Assembly: GCF_003352915.1 (NCBI RefSeq)
Contig: NZ_CP022314.1
Location: 1,267,295 to 1,331,294, forward strand
Source: Arthrobacter sp. PM3
Lineage (GTDB): Bacteria; Actinomycetota; Actinomycetes; Actinomycetales; Micrococcaceae
Direction of reading: 5' to 3'
Length of the DNA stretch: 64,000 bases
In this document: positions 39,663-47,998 of the stretch, one piece after another
Position numbering within the stretch: position 1 is the stretch's first letter
How the letters are laid out: the number at the start of each line of letters is the position of its first letter
Translations under genes and position numbers: made by a program
Notes under the pieces: generated by a model
What the model saw: only the letters and a program-made list of their open reading frames with translations
Database searches by the model: none
What the model was told of the DNA's origin: nothing

Positions 39663-40976
39663 ATGGGTAGTATCCTTGGGTTTGTGACCCACGAAACACT
39701 TGATGCCGCCGCAGCAGTACTTCCGGCCGAGGCCATTGACGCAATCGAACGTGCGGCTACGTCCGCCCACCGCCACGAGATCCTGTTCTCGGAGCGCGCA
39801 GCAAATATCAAGCAGTCGGCAGTCCGGGACGTCTTCGACATCTCCATGCGCCCCGGACTCGTGTCCCTCGCCGGCGGCAGCCCCTACCTGCAGTCCCTGC
39901 CCCTGGAGCGACTGGGCCAGACGGCCGCGAAAATCATTGCCGAGCAAGGGATGACCGCACTGCAGTACGGCGGCGGCCAGGGCACCGAGGAACTGCGCAG
40001 CCAGATCTGCGAGGTCATGGCGGCCGAGGGCATCTTCGACGCCGACCCCGCCAACATCGTGATCACCGCCGGCTCGCAGTCCGCCCAGGATGTGGCCACG
40101 AAGGTCTTCTGCAACCCGGGCGACGTGGTCCTCGTGGAGGATCCCACCTATGTGGGCGCCCTCAACACCTTCGAGGCCTACCAGGTGGAGGTCGAAACGG
40201 TGCCGATGGACGGGGACGGCATCGTTCCCGGGCAACTCGCGGCGAAGATCGCGGCGCTGCAGGCCGCCGGCAAGAACGTCAAGTTCCTGTACACCATTCC
40301 CAGCTTCAACAACCCGTCCGGCATCACGCTGTCCGCGGACCGCCGCCAGGCCGTCGTGGATATATGCCGCGGTGCGAATATTTTGGTGTTGGAAGACAAC
40401 CCCTACGGGCTCCTCCGCTTCGACGGCAAGCCGCTGACCCCGCTGCGCGCGGCGAACCCGGACGACGTCATCTACATGGGGTCCTTCTCGAAGATCTTCG
40501 CCCCTGGCCTGCGGATCGGCTGGGCCCTGGTCCCGGCCCACCTGCAGCGCCGCTACTACCTGGCCTCGGAGGCCGTCACCCTGTGCCCGCCCACGCTCAA
40601 CCAGATGCTGGTCTCGGCCTATCTGCGCGACTACGACTGGCGGGGCCAGATCGAAACCTACCGCGGGCTGTACCAGGAACGCTGCGAAGCCATGCTGGCC
40701 GCGCTAGCCGAGTACATGCCGGACGGGCTGAGCTGGACACGCCCCGACGGCGGCTTCTTCGTGTGGGTCACGCTGCCCGACGGAGTGGACACATACCCGC
40801 TGCTGAAGAAGGCGATCGACGCCGGCGTCGTCTTCATCCCCGGGGCGGCCTTCACGCATTCGGACGAACCGTCCAACAAGCTCCGGCTGGCGTTCAGCGC
40901 CGTGCCGCCGGACTCGATCCGGGAAGGTGTCCGGCGCCTCGCGCCGGTCCTGCGGGACGCTATCGCCGCCCGGTAA
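39663..40976 (+). CDS. PLP-dependent aminotransferase (2-aminoadipate/LysN-type, class I)
   Basis: The 437-residue protein is a fold-type I aminotransferase. After a 45-residue lead (FSERAANIKQSAVRDVFDIS) it has ISLAGG-like LVSLAGGSPYLQSLP, LQYGGGQGTEELRSQI, PSFNNPSGITLS, VLEDNPYGLLRFDG and the PLP lysine segment MGSFSKIFAPGLRIGW (Lys near residue 280). This pattern matches LysN/MocR-type 2-aminoadipate or aromatic aminotransferases. ATG 39663 is used; GTG 39684, preceded by TAGTAT 10 bp upstream, could be a leaderless start. The substrate is not settled. It precedes a universal stress protein gene by 76 bp. Confidence 0.87.
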   Translation: MGSILGFVTHETLDAAAAVLPAEAIDAIERAATSAHRHEILFSERAANIKQSAVRDVFDISMRPGLVSLAGGSPYLQSLPLERLGQTAAKIIAEQGMTALQYGGGQGTEELRSQICEVMAAEGIFDADPANIVITAGSQSAQDVATKVFCNPGDVVLVEDPTYVGALNTFEAYQVEVETVPMDGDGIVPGQLAAKIAALQAAGKNVKFLYTIPSFNNPSGITLSADRRQAVVDICRGANILVLEDNPYGLLRFDGKPLTPLRAANPDDVIYMGSFSKIFAPGLRIGWALVPAHLQRRYYLASEAVTLCPPTLNQMLVSAYLRDYDWRGQIETYRGLYQERCEAMLAALAEYMPDGLSWTRPDGGFFVWVTLPDGVDTYPLLKKAIDAGVVFIPGAAFTHSDEPSNKLRLAFSAVPPDSIREGVRRLAPVLRDAIAAR

Positions 40977-41052
40977 ACCGAACAGCAGCGCCCAATGAAG
41001 ACCAGTAGCGGCAACTGAACATCAGCAGCGGCCATTAACAGAGGAGCGGTTC

Positions 41053-41481
41053 ATGACCGGAATTATCGTTGTCGGCGTTGACGGCAGTGAGACTGCCCTG
41101 CGGGCGGCACGCACTGCGCTTGACCTCGCAGTACCCCTGGGGGCCACCCTGCATGTGGTCAGTGCCTTCGACAGCGACAAGACCGAGGTGATCAGCAGCG
41201 GCGGCGACCAATGGATCGTCTCCGACGCCGGCAACGCGGAGAAGGTCGCCCGGACGGTTGCGGACAGCCTGCGCCGCCCCGACATCAACATCACCTACGC
41301 CGCCGCCCGCGGCAAGCCCGCCGAGGCCCTCATCCGGGAGGCCGAACGCACCGCGGCCCGGATGATCGTGGTCGGCAACCGCCGCATGCAGGGCATCGGC
41401 CGCGTCCTGGGGAGCGTTGCGAACAGCGTGGCCCACAACGCCCCCTGCGACGTCTACATCGCCAAGACCGACGCCGACTAG
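41053..41481 (+). CDS. Universal stress protein (UspA family)
   Basis: The 142-residue single-domain protein has the UspA start IIVVGVDGSETALRAAR and the ATP-binding loop VGNRRMQGIGRVLGSVANSV (G-x2-G-x9-G-S form) near residues 110-130. It is a cytoplasmic stress protein of the ATP-binding class. The start ATG 41053 has GAGGAG before it. It is convergent with the acyl-CoA ligase, 15 bp apart. Confidence 0.92.
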   Translation: MTGIIVVGVDGSETALRAARTALDLAVPLGATLHVVSAFDSDKTEVISSGGDQWIVSDAGNAEKVARTVADSLRRPDINITYAAARGKPAEALIREAERTAARMIVVGNRRMQGIGRVLGSVANSVAHNAPCDVYIAKTDAD

Positions 41482-41496
41482 GCCCTGGCTCTGGCC

Positions 41497-43107
41497 CTAG
41501 GGTCTGCCCGGCAGCGCGGCGTGCCCTGCGGCGTGAAGCATCCGGCGCAGGATTTTCCCGGACGCTGACTTCGGCACGGCCTCGATGAACTCCACGCGGC
41601 GGAGTTTCTTGAACGGTGCCACCCTGGCGGCCACGAAGGCCATGACCGCTTCCTCGTCCAGGGCGTCACCGTCCGGACCGGGCTGACGCACCACGAACGC
41701 CAGGGGGACTTCCTGGCCGTCGGCGTCGGGGGTTCCGATCACCGCGGAGTCGGCAACGCCGGGGTGGGTCAGGAGCAGCGCCTCAAGTTCCGCCGGGGCG
41801 ATCTGGTAGCCCTTGTACTTGATGAGCTCCTTGAGCCGGTCCACGATGGTCACGACGCCGTCCGCCCGCACCGTGGCGATGTCCCCGGTGTGCAGGAAGC
41901 CCTCGGCGTCCAGGGTGTCCGCGGTTTCGTCCGGCCGGTTGAGGTAGCCGAGCATCACGTTGGGTCCGCGGCACAGCAGGTGGCCTGGCGCGCTGGTTCC
42001 TTCGGCGGGAACCGGGATGTCCTGCCCCGTGGCCGGGTCCACGAGGCGGCACTGCATGTTGGGCACCGTGTACCCCACCGAGCTGACGGGGACATCGCTG
42101 CCGCCGCGCGGAATGAGGTGCGACACCGGGCTCATCTCGGTCATGCCGTAGCCCTGCAGCACCCTGCATCCGAGACGCTCGGCCAGCCGGGTCCCGAGCC
42201 CGCCGTCCAGGGGAGCCGCGCCGGACAGGGTGGTGTGCACCGAGCTGAGGTCGTAGTCGGCAACCATGGGGTGCTTGGACAGCGCCACGGCCACCGGCGG
42301 GGCGATGAACAGGTAGCTGCACCGGTGGTCCTGGATGATGCGCAGGAACTCGGGCAGATCGAATCTGGGCATCGTCACCAGGCGCGCGCGTTGGCGCAGT
42401 GCGAGGTTCAGCAGCACCGTCAGTCCGTAAATGTGGAAGAACGGAAGCAGCGCCAGCAGCCGGTCGTCGGGACCGACGTCGAGCAGCCCCCGGGACTGTT
42501 CCACGTTCGCGATCAGATTCCGGTGGCTCAGCATGACGCCCTTGGGCCGCCCGGTGGTCCCGGACGAGTACGGCAGCACCGCCACATGGGTGGCGGGATC
42601 GAACGAGACCCGTGGAGCCGGCGCGCCGGCGGCGAGCAGGCCAGCCAGCGACGGGTGGCCGTCGGCGCCGTCGAGCACCACGAGCTGCCCAGCCGGGATC
42701 CCGGCCTGTTGGGCGGCCTCAAGGGCGGCGGGCAGCAGGGCCGAGACGGTGAAAATCCAGGACGCACCAGCATCGGTGAGCTGGCCGGCGATCTCGTCCG
42801 CCGTATACAGCGAGTTGACGGTGGTGACTGTGGCGCCTGCCCGCAGCAGGCCGTGGAACACCGTGGCGAAGGCGGGGATATTGGGGCACAGGATGGCTGC
42901 GACGCCGTGGACCCCGAGCCCCTGAGCCGCAACAGCGCCGGCCAGGGCATCAATCTGGTCGCGGAGTGCACGGTAGGTGGTTTCCGCTCCGCTGCTGCCA
43001 TCGACGACGGCGACCCGGTCCAGGTCCGCCTCCGTCAGGGCGCCGAACAGGTAGTCGTAAATACCGAGGTCGGGAATCTCGACATCGGGGTACGGGCTTG
43101 AGAACAC
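41497..43107 (-). CDS. 4-coumarate-CoA-ligase-like acyl-CoA synthetase
   Basis: The 536-residue protein belongs to the AMP-forming ligase family. Motifs are the P-loop LPYSSGTTGRPKGVMLSH, LLPFFHIYGLTVLLNLALRQ, the QGYGMTEMSPVSHLIPRGG substrate/adenylate segment, YLNRPDETADTLDAEGFLHTGDIA, the hinge VDRLKELIKYKGYQIAP and the C-terminal catalytic Lys in PKSASGKILRR. The close match to plant 4CL-type signatures suggests a phenylpropanoid or medium-chain acid substrate. The GTG at 43105-43107 has AAAGGAGAT 6 bp before it. It stands alone on its strand. Confidence 0.92.
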   Translation of the reverse strand: MFSSPYPDVEIPDLGIYDYLFGALTEADLDRVAVVDGSSGAETTYRALRDQIDALAGAVAAQGLGVHGVAAILCPNIPAFATVFHGLLRAGATVTTVNSLYTADEIAGQLTDAGASWIFTVSALLPAALEAAQQAGIPAGQLVVLDGADGHPSLAGLLAAGAPAPRVSFDPATHVAVLPYSSGTTGRPKGVMLSHRNLIANVEQSRGLLDVGPDDRLLALLPFFHIYGLTVLLNLALRQRARLVTMPRFDLPEFLRIIQDHRCSYLFIAPPVAVALSKHPMVADYDLSSVHTTLSGAAPLDGGLGTRLAERLGCRVLQGYGMTEMSPVSHLIPRGGSDVPVSSVGYTVPNMQCRLVDPATGQDIPVPAEGTSAPGHLLCRGPNVMLGYLNRPDETADTLDAEGFLHTGDIATVRADGVVTIVDRLKELIKYKGYQIAPAELEALLLTHPGVADSAVIGTPDADGQEVPLAFVVRQPGPDGDALDEEAVMAFVAARVAPFKKLRRVEFIEAVPKSASGKILRRMLHAAGHAALPGRP

Positions 43108-43335
43108 GCAACATCTCCTTTGATCCGCGTCCGCCGGTCCGGCGGCGGCTGGTGCCACTCTAGTGCCGCGGCTCGCCCGGCGGACAGGACGACGCGGGCC
43201 GGAGTTGATGAGGATCACCCGCCTCCGTGGGCAGCCTCACCGCCGGACGGCCGTCCGGGGACAGTCCGGCTCGGTAAAATTGGGACTGCCCTCGATGGTG
43301 CGGACATCCCAGAATCCACCCAACCGAGGGGACCC

Positions 43336-43674
43336 ATGATCACTCTTCAGCGCCGTCAGCTGGTCGGCCATGACATCCTGCTGGCCCGTCACGGCAACCA
43401 CATCAGCACCATGCGGGTGGACCGCGGCGCCGGACGCGTTGTTGCCCTCCTGGATGACGGATCCACCGACAGTGCCCCCAACCTGATCGCCCCGGGCCTG
43501 CGCATGCCGGACACTGTGCGGAGCGTGCTCAGGGAGGACTGGAAGCTCCTCGCCACGGTCAGCGCGTGCTGCGTGGGACTCGCCGGCCTGATGTTTGCCG
43601 CCGCGGCCGCCCTCGCCGGGATGAGCCACAACCCCGCGCTGGCCCAGATGCTGACCGCCTACACCGGAAGCTAG
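43336..43674 (+). CDS. Small protein with one membrane segment, unknown function
   Basis: The 112-residue product has a soluble N-terminal part (ITLQRRQLVGHDILLARHG, RVDRGAGRVVALLDDGS) and one hydrophobic segment (LLATVSACCVGLAGLMFAAAAALAG split around residue 80-100). I recognise no family. ATG 43336 has GAGGGGA before it. It is followed by a strong terminator and then the IS110 element. Confidence 0.6.
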   Translation: MITLQRRQLVGHDILLARHGNHISTMRVDRGAGRVVALLDDGSTDSAPNLIAPGLRMPDTVRSVLREDWKLLATVSACCVGLAGLMFAAAAALAGMSHNPALAQMLTAYTGS

Positions 43675-43720
43675 GGCCCCCGGACGCCAACACCCGGCAC
43701 TGCGTTTTCCTCAACTGACA

Positions 43721-43755
43721 GAACCCCGCCGCTGAATGCTTCAGCGGCGGGGTTC
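43721..43755 (+). terminator. Terminator hairpin left of the IS110 element
   Basis: GAACCCCGCCGCTGA (43721-43735) pairs exactly with TCAGCGGCGGGGTTC (43741-43755) around a 5-base loop, 46 bp after the stop codon of the small membrane protein gene. Confidence 0.75.
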
Positions 43756-43807
43756 CGTCGTTTCGGTGCAGTTTCCGGGGCTAGACGATATGAAGTGAGA
43801 GGCCTGC

Positions 43808-43940
43808 GCCCGTCCGGGGTCGGACATTGTCGCCGGGCCGGCCTCGCAGCGCCGGCTTGGTGTTATCCGTAGCCTCCTGACGAAGGGCGGCGCTGCGAGG
43901 CCTCTTGCCCGGCGGTGTCGGCCTTTATCCCCGGACGGGC
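43808..43940 (+). ncRNA. Long hairpin in the IS110 left end, candidate bridge RNA
   Basis: Three nested stems are exact or nearly so: GCCCGTCCGGGG (43808-43819) with CCCCGGACGGGC (43929-43940); CGCCGGGC (43831-43838) with GCCCGGCG (43907-43914); and GGCCTCGCAGCGCC (43840-43853) with GGCGCTGCGAGGCC (43889-43902). The internal loops and 35-base apical loop could serve as guide loops. Bridge RNAs of IS110 elements come from this non-coding region. The transcript ends are not known, and the RNA may extend toward the ATG at 44084. Confidence 0.5.
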
Positions 43941-44083
43941 AGAAAATGGCCGGGGTCTTGTGGGGGCCGGGGCCTTCTGTTTCACAGCGTCCGTGGGTTG
44001 CCATTGGCGTTTCCCGTGGGCCTGGCCGGCCCTGTCGGGGGTGCAATGGTAGTGCCACATGTGAGGTTTGGGAGGTCCCGGCT

Positions 44084-45190
44084 ATGTTTGAGCATACGTT
44101 CATTGGTCTGGATGTTCACGCGGTCAACGTCGTTGGGCATGCGCTGAACCCGGACACCGGTGAAATCCGCGACCACTCCATGGCCGCGGATCCGGCCGTG
44201 GTGCTGGAATGGGTCCACCGCTTCGACCCGCCGGTCAAGGTCGTCTACGAGTCCGGCCCGACCGGGTTCGTCCTGGCCCGTTACCTGCGGGCCGCCGGGA
44301 TCGACTGCGTGGTGGCTGCTGCCTCGAAACTGTTGCGTGCCCCCGGGGACCGCGTCAAAACCGACCGGCGCGACGCCCGGGTGCTGGCCGAGATGCTCGC
44401 CGTCGGCGCGGTCACCGAGGTCCGGATCCCGGATCCGGAGGAGGAAGCCCTGCGGGACCTGTCCCGGCTGCGTTCCGGCACGGCCAAGGACCTCGCACAC
44501 GCCCGGCAGCACGTGAACGCCATCCTGTTGCGCCACGGCATCCGCTATCCCAAGGACACCCGGTGGACGAAGGAACACCGTTTGTGGCTGCACCGCCAAC
44601 GCTTCGAGGAACCGGCGTTGCAGTTCACCTTTGAAGCCGATGTCGAGCAGGCCGAGTTGCTCACCGGCCAGCTGGCACGCATCGACCAGCAGGTGACCGT
44701 GACGGCGGCGTCATGCCGTTACACTCCGGTGATTGAAGCGCTGATGTGCCTGCGGGGCATCCAAATCACGACCGCGTTCGGACTGGCCGTGGAGATTGGG
44801 GACTGGACACGCTTCACTGGATCGTCCATCGGGTCCTATCTCGGGCTGGTGCCCAGTGAGGAATCCTCCGGCCAATCCCGCCATCAGGGCCCGATCACCA
44901 AGGCAGGGAACACCTATGCCCGCAAACTCCTGATCGAGGCGGCCTGGCAGCACCGGCGGCCCTATGCCCGGCCCGGGGAACGGCTGCTGCGCCAGCTCAA
45001 TCGGGTAGCCCCCGCAACCCGCATCCGCGCCCTGGAAGGAAATCACCGGCTCCACCGCAAATGGGAACACTTCGACGAGCGCCACAAGATGTCAGTCAAG
45101 GCCAACACCGCGATCGCCCGAGAACTCGCCGGCTGGTGCTGGTCGCTGGCCGCCCCGCTGCAGCAGGGAGAACACATGGCCGCAGCCTAA
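44084..45190 (+). CDS. IS110-family DEDD recombinase/transposase
   Basis: The 368-residue protein has the N-terminal RuvC-like DEDD catalytic set: Asp10 in FIGLDVHAVNVVGH, Glu56 in VVYESGPTG, and Asp94/Asp97 in RVKTDRRDARVLAEM. A coiled middle follows, and then the C-terminal Tnp domain (about 215-330) with ALMCLRGIQITTAFGLAVEI and FTGSSIGSYLGLVPSEESSG (candidate nucleophile Ser) and GPITKAGNTYARKLLIEAAW. The positions match those known from IS621. ATG 44084 has GGAGG before it. The gene is intact, so the element may be active. Confidence 0.93.
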   Translation: MFEHTFIGLDVHAVNVVGHALNPDTGEIRDHSMAADPAVVLEWVHRFDPPVKVVYESGPTGFVLARYLRAAGIDCVVAAASKLLRAPGDRVKTDRRDARVLAEMLAVGAVTEVRIPDPEEEALRDLSRLRSGTAKDLAHARQHVNAILLRHGIRYPKDTRWTKEHRLWLHRQRFEEPALQFTFEADVEQAELLTGQLARIDQQVTVTAASCRYTPVIEALMCLRGIQITTAFGLAVEIGDWTRFTGSSIGSYLGLVPSEESSGQSRHQGPITKAGNTYARKLLIEAAWQHRRPYARPGERLLRQLNRVAPATRIRALEGNHRLHRKWEHFDERHKMSVKANTAIARELAGWCWSLAAPLQQGEHMAAA

Positions 45191-45486
45191 CAAGAACGTG
45201 CCCCCGGAACGTGGTGCAAGTGCGAGGGCAGCATCCGGAGCTAACCCGAGACTGGACTATGAGCAGACGAACCAATCCGTCGACGCTCGATGCTAGACAC
45301 CCCGATAGGCTCCAGCCGAACACATCGTCATGCGGTAACCAACCCGCGAATGTCAGCCTGACACTGCAAGTCGAGAACGACCCGCCCACACCTTCACCAC
45401 GACCAAAGAGGGCACCCGATGAGCGGCCCCGGGAACCAAAAGCCAGGAGCCGCTCACCTATGCCACTTGACAACCGGACCTACATA

Positions 45487-47007
45487 TCAGTCCAGCAGCA
45501 GGGCCGGTTCTTCCAGGATGGCGGCGACGTCGGCCATGAACCGGGCCGACAGGTCCCCGTCCACGACGCGGTGGTCGAAGGATCCGCCGAGGGTGGTGAT
45601 CCAGCGCGGAATGACTTCCCCGTCCAGGACCCAGGGCTTCTGCTTGATGGTGCCGAACGCCACGATCGCGACCTCGCCCGGGTTGATGATCGGGGTCCCG
45701 GTGTCGATGCCGAGGGCGCCGATGTTGGTCACCGTGAGCGTTCCGCCCTGCATCTGGGCGGGCTGGGTCTTGCCTGCCCGCGCGGTCGTGGCGAGGTCGT
45801 TCAGGGCCAGCGCCAGCTGCTTGAGCGAAAGGTCCTGCGCGTCCTTGATGTTAGGGACCATGAGGCCGCGGGGCGTGGCGGCCGCGATGCCCAGGTTCAT
45901 GAAGTGCTTGACGTGGATCTCCGCGGCATCGCTGCCGTCGGGGTTGTCCACCCAGGTGGCGTTCACGCTCGGGTTCCGCGCCGCGGCCCAGATGACGGCT
46001 TTGGCGAGGATCAGCAGCGGGGAGATCCTGATGCCCTCGAAGTCGCGGGAGGCCTTCAGGCGCTTCACGAATTCCATGGTGCGGCTGGCGTCGACGTCGA
46101 CAAAGATGCTGACGTGCGGCGCCGCGAACGCCGATTCGACCATGGCCTTCGCCGTGGCCTTGCGGACACCCTTGACCGGGATCCGTTCGATCCGCTGGTC
46201 CTGCGGCCGTCCGGACTTGCCCCAGAACGAATCCGCCTGGTCCACCTCGGCGTCACGCTGGGCCTGGTAGCTGACAAGGTCCTCGCGGGTCACTTCTCCG
46301 CGGGCTCCGGTCGGCACGACGTCGGCCAGGTTGATCCCCAGGTCCCGGGCGATCTTCCGGACCGGCGGCTTGGCCAGGACCTTGCCGACGAGGCCGCTGA
46401 TGGTACCGCCCAGGGTGGGCCGCTGGTCGGCAGCGTCCGCGACGCCGGCGGGGCGGTTCACCGCACCGGGGTTGATCCAGATGTCGTGGGCCTCCACCGG
46501 TGCCGCGGCCGGGACGGCAGGGCCGGGCGCCGCTGTGTCCGCCGCGGTGTCGCGGCCGGCGGCGGAAGCTGCCGCAGGGGCGGAAATCCGGCGGCGGCGC
46601 TTGACGGCATCGGCCTTGGGGCCGGAACCCACCAACGGACCGCCGGCCGGGCGGCCGCCTGGTTCACCGGCGTCGGACGTGTCGGCGGGCAGCTTGCCGT
46701 ACATCGGTGCCGGTGCCGGAGCGGCAGGAGACGCGGCGGCCGGCGCTGCCGGTGCCTGGGCTGAGGCGGCGTCGCTCACGCTGATGATCGGCGTGCCCAC
46801 CTCCACAGTGACTCCTTCCGGAACCAGCAGCTCGGCCACGGTCCCGGCGAACGGTGAGGGGAGCTCCACGAGGGACTTGGCCGTCTCGATCTCGCAGAGG
46901 ACGTCGTTGACGGCCACGGTATCGCCCGGCTTGACCTTCCAGGTGACGATTTCGGCCTCGGTCAGTCCCTCGCCGACGTCGGGGAGGTTGAACTTGTTCA
47001 GCGTCAT
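45487..47007 (-). CDS. bkdC: Branched-chain 2-oxoacid dehydrogenase E2 (dihydrolipoamide acyltransferase)
   Basis: The 506-residue E2 has a lipoyl domain (residues 1-80, lipoyl Lys in [15 protein letters not shown]), an Ala/Pro-rich linker, an E3-binding domain ([20 protein letters not shown]), and the catalytic core with [15 protein letters not shown] (His/Asp acyltransferase site). It acylates CoA in the complex with E1 and E3. The start ATG 47005-47007 is just downstream of bkdB (10 bp gap). Its stop TGA lies 6 bp from the proposed IS110 right end. No E3 gene is present nearby. Pyruvate or acetoin complexes are less likely because of the E1 pair. Confidence 0.93.
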   Translation of the reverse strand: MTLNKFNLPDVGEGLTEAEIVTWKVKPGDTVAVNDVLCEIETAKSLVELPSPFAGTVAELLVPEGVTVEVGTPIISVSDAASAQAPAAPAAASPAAPAPAPMYGKLPADTSDAGEPGGRPAGGPLVGSGPKADAVKRRRRISAPAAASAAGRDTAADTAAPGPAVPAAAPVEAHDIWINPGAVNRPAGVADAADQRPTLGGTISGLVGKVLAKPPVRKIARDLGINLADVVPTGARGEVTREDLVSYQAQRDAEVDQADSFWGKSGRPQDQRIERIPVKGVRKATAKAMVESAFAAPHVSIFVDVDASRTMEFVKRLKASRDFEGIRISPLLILAKAVIWAAARNPSVNATWVDNPDGSDAAEIHVKHFMNLGIAAATPRGLMVPNIKDAQDLSLKQLALALNDLATTARAGKTQPAQMQGGTLTVTNIGALGIDTGTPIINPGEVAIVAFGTIKQKPWVLDGEVIPRWITTLGGSFDHRVVDGDLSARFMADVAAILEEPALLLD

Positions 47008-47017
47008 GGGGTCCTCG

Positions 47018-47998
47018 TTAGTACGCGAGGGCGCGGTCCAGCGCCTCAAGGATGCGGTCGATGTCCGGCAGGTAGTCTTCCTCGACCTTCGCCACGGGGT
47101 AGGGCATGTGGAAGCCGCCCACCCGGATGACGGGGGCTTCGAGCGAGTGGAATGCCCGTTCGCTGACCCGCGCGGCGATTTCGCCGCCGATACCGCCGAA
47201 GGTGGGGGCCTCGTGGGCGACGATCAGCCGGCCGGTCTTGCGGACCGAGTCCGTGACGGTGTCGAAGTCGATCGGCGAGATGGAACGGAGGTCGATCACC
47301 TCGACGCTGCGGCCGTCCTCGGCGGCGGCCTCGGCCGCGGCGAGGGCCACCGGCACCAGCGGGCCGTAGACCACCACGGTCGCGTCGATTCCCTCGCGGA
47401 GCACGTGGGCCTTGAAGGGGTCGGCGGACGCGCCGGGAGCCTCGGTGTCCACCTCGCCCTTGAGCCAATAGCGGCGCTTGGGTTCGAAGACGATCACCGG
47501 GTCCTGGCATTCGACGGCCTGCTGGATCATCCAGTAGGCATCGTGCGGATTCGACGGCGTGATGATACGCAGGCCGGCCGTGTGGGCGAACAGCGCCTCC
47601 GGAGATTCCGAGTGGTGCTCGATCGATCCGATGCCGCCGCCGTACGGGATGCGCACGACGACGGGGACGGTCAGGTTGCCGTTGCTGCGCGAGTGCATCT
47701 TGGCCAGCTGGGTGGTGATCTGGTTGAAGCCCGGGAACACGAAGCCGTCGAACTGGATCTCACACACCGGCTGGAAACCGCGCAGGGACAGCCCGATCGC
47801 CGTGCCGATGATGCCGGACTCAGCCAGCGGGGTGTCCACGACGCGGTCGGCGCCGAATTCGCCGATCAGTCCGTCCGTGACCCGGTAGACGCCGCCAAGG
47901 GCTCCGATGTCCTCGCCCATGAGCAGCGAGCGGGGGTTATTGGCCAGCGTGGCCCGCAGGCCTTCATTGATGGCCTTGGCAATGGTCATGGTGGTCAT
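47018..47998 (-). CDS. bkdB: Branched-chain 2-oxoacid dehydrogenase E1 beta subunit
   Basis: The 326-residue protein forms the E1 beta subunit that holds the thiamine diphosphate site with E1 alpha. Motifs are [58 protein letters not shown], and [14 protein letters not shown], the last typical of branched-chain acid E1 beta. The start ATG 47996-47998 shares one base with the TGA of bkdA (TGATG), showing tight coupling. bkdC follows after 10 bp. Its sequence fits 3-methyl-2-oxobutanoate dehydrogenase. Confidence 0.94.
   Translation of the reverse strand: MTTMTIAKAINEGLRATLANNPRSLLMGEDIGALGGVYRVTDGLIGEFGADRVVDTPLAESGIIGTAIGLSLRGFQPVCEIQFDGFVFPGFNQITTQLAKMHSRSNGNLTVPVVVRIPYGGGIGSIEHHSESPEALFAHTAGLRIITPSNPHDAYWMIQQAVECQDPVIVFEPKRRYWLKGEVDTEAPGASADPFKAHVLREGIDATVVVYGPLVPVALAAAEAAAEDGRSVEVIDLRSISPIDFDTVTDSVRKTGRLIVAHEAPTFGGIGGEIAARVSERAFHSLEAPVIRVGGFHMPYPVAKVEEDYLPDIDRILEALDRALAY

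Larger units (their letters stand above)
43806..45481 (+). mobile_element. IS110-family insertion sequence (ends approximate)
   Basis: The element carries one intact DEDD transposase/recombinase gene (44084-45190). The long left end (about 43806-44083) is non-coding and highly structured, which fits the IS110 group whose left end encodes a bridge RNA. The right end is set near 45481 because CTTGACAACCGGACCTACAT resembles IS110 right ends and a CT dinucleotide occurs at both proposed junctions (43804-43805 and 45480-45481). GATATG at 43787-43792 and CATATC at 45483-45488 flank the element as a split inverted repeat. No direct target repeat is expected for this family. The gap between 45191 and the right end holds no gene. 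The ends are an inference. Confidence 0.65.

Noticed and set aside
43946..44083. N-terminal extension of the IS110 transposase
   Set aside because: The frame is open, but ATG 44084 has GGAGG before it and begins the known DEDD fold. The upstream part overlaps the structured left end.
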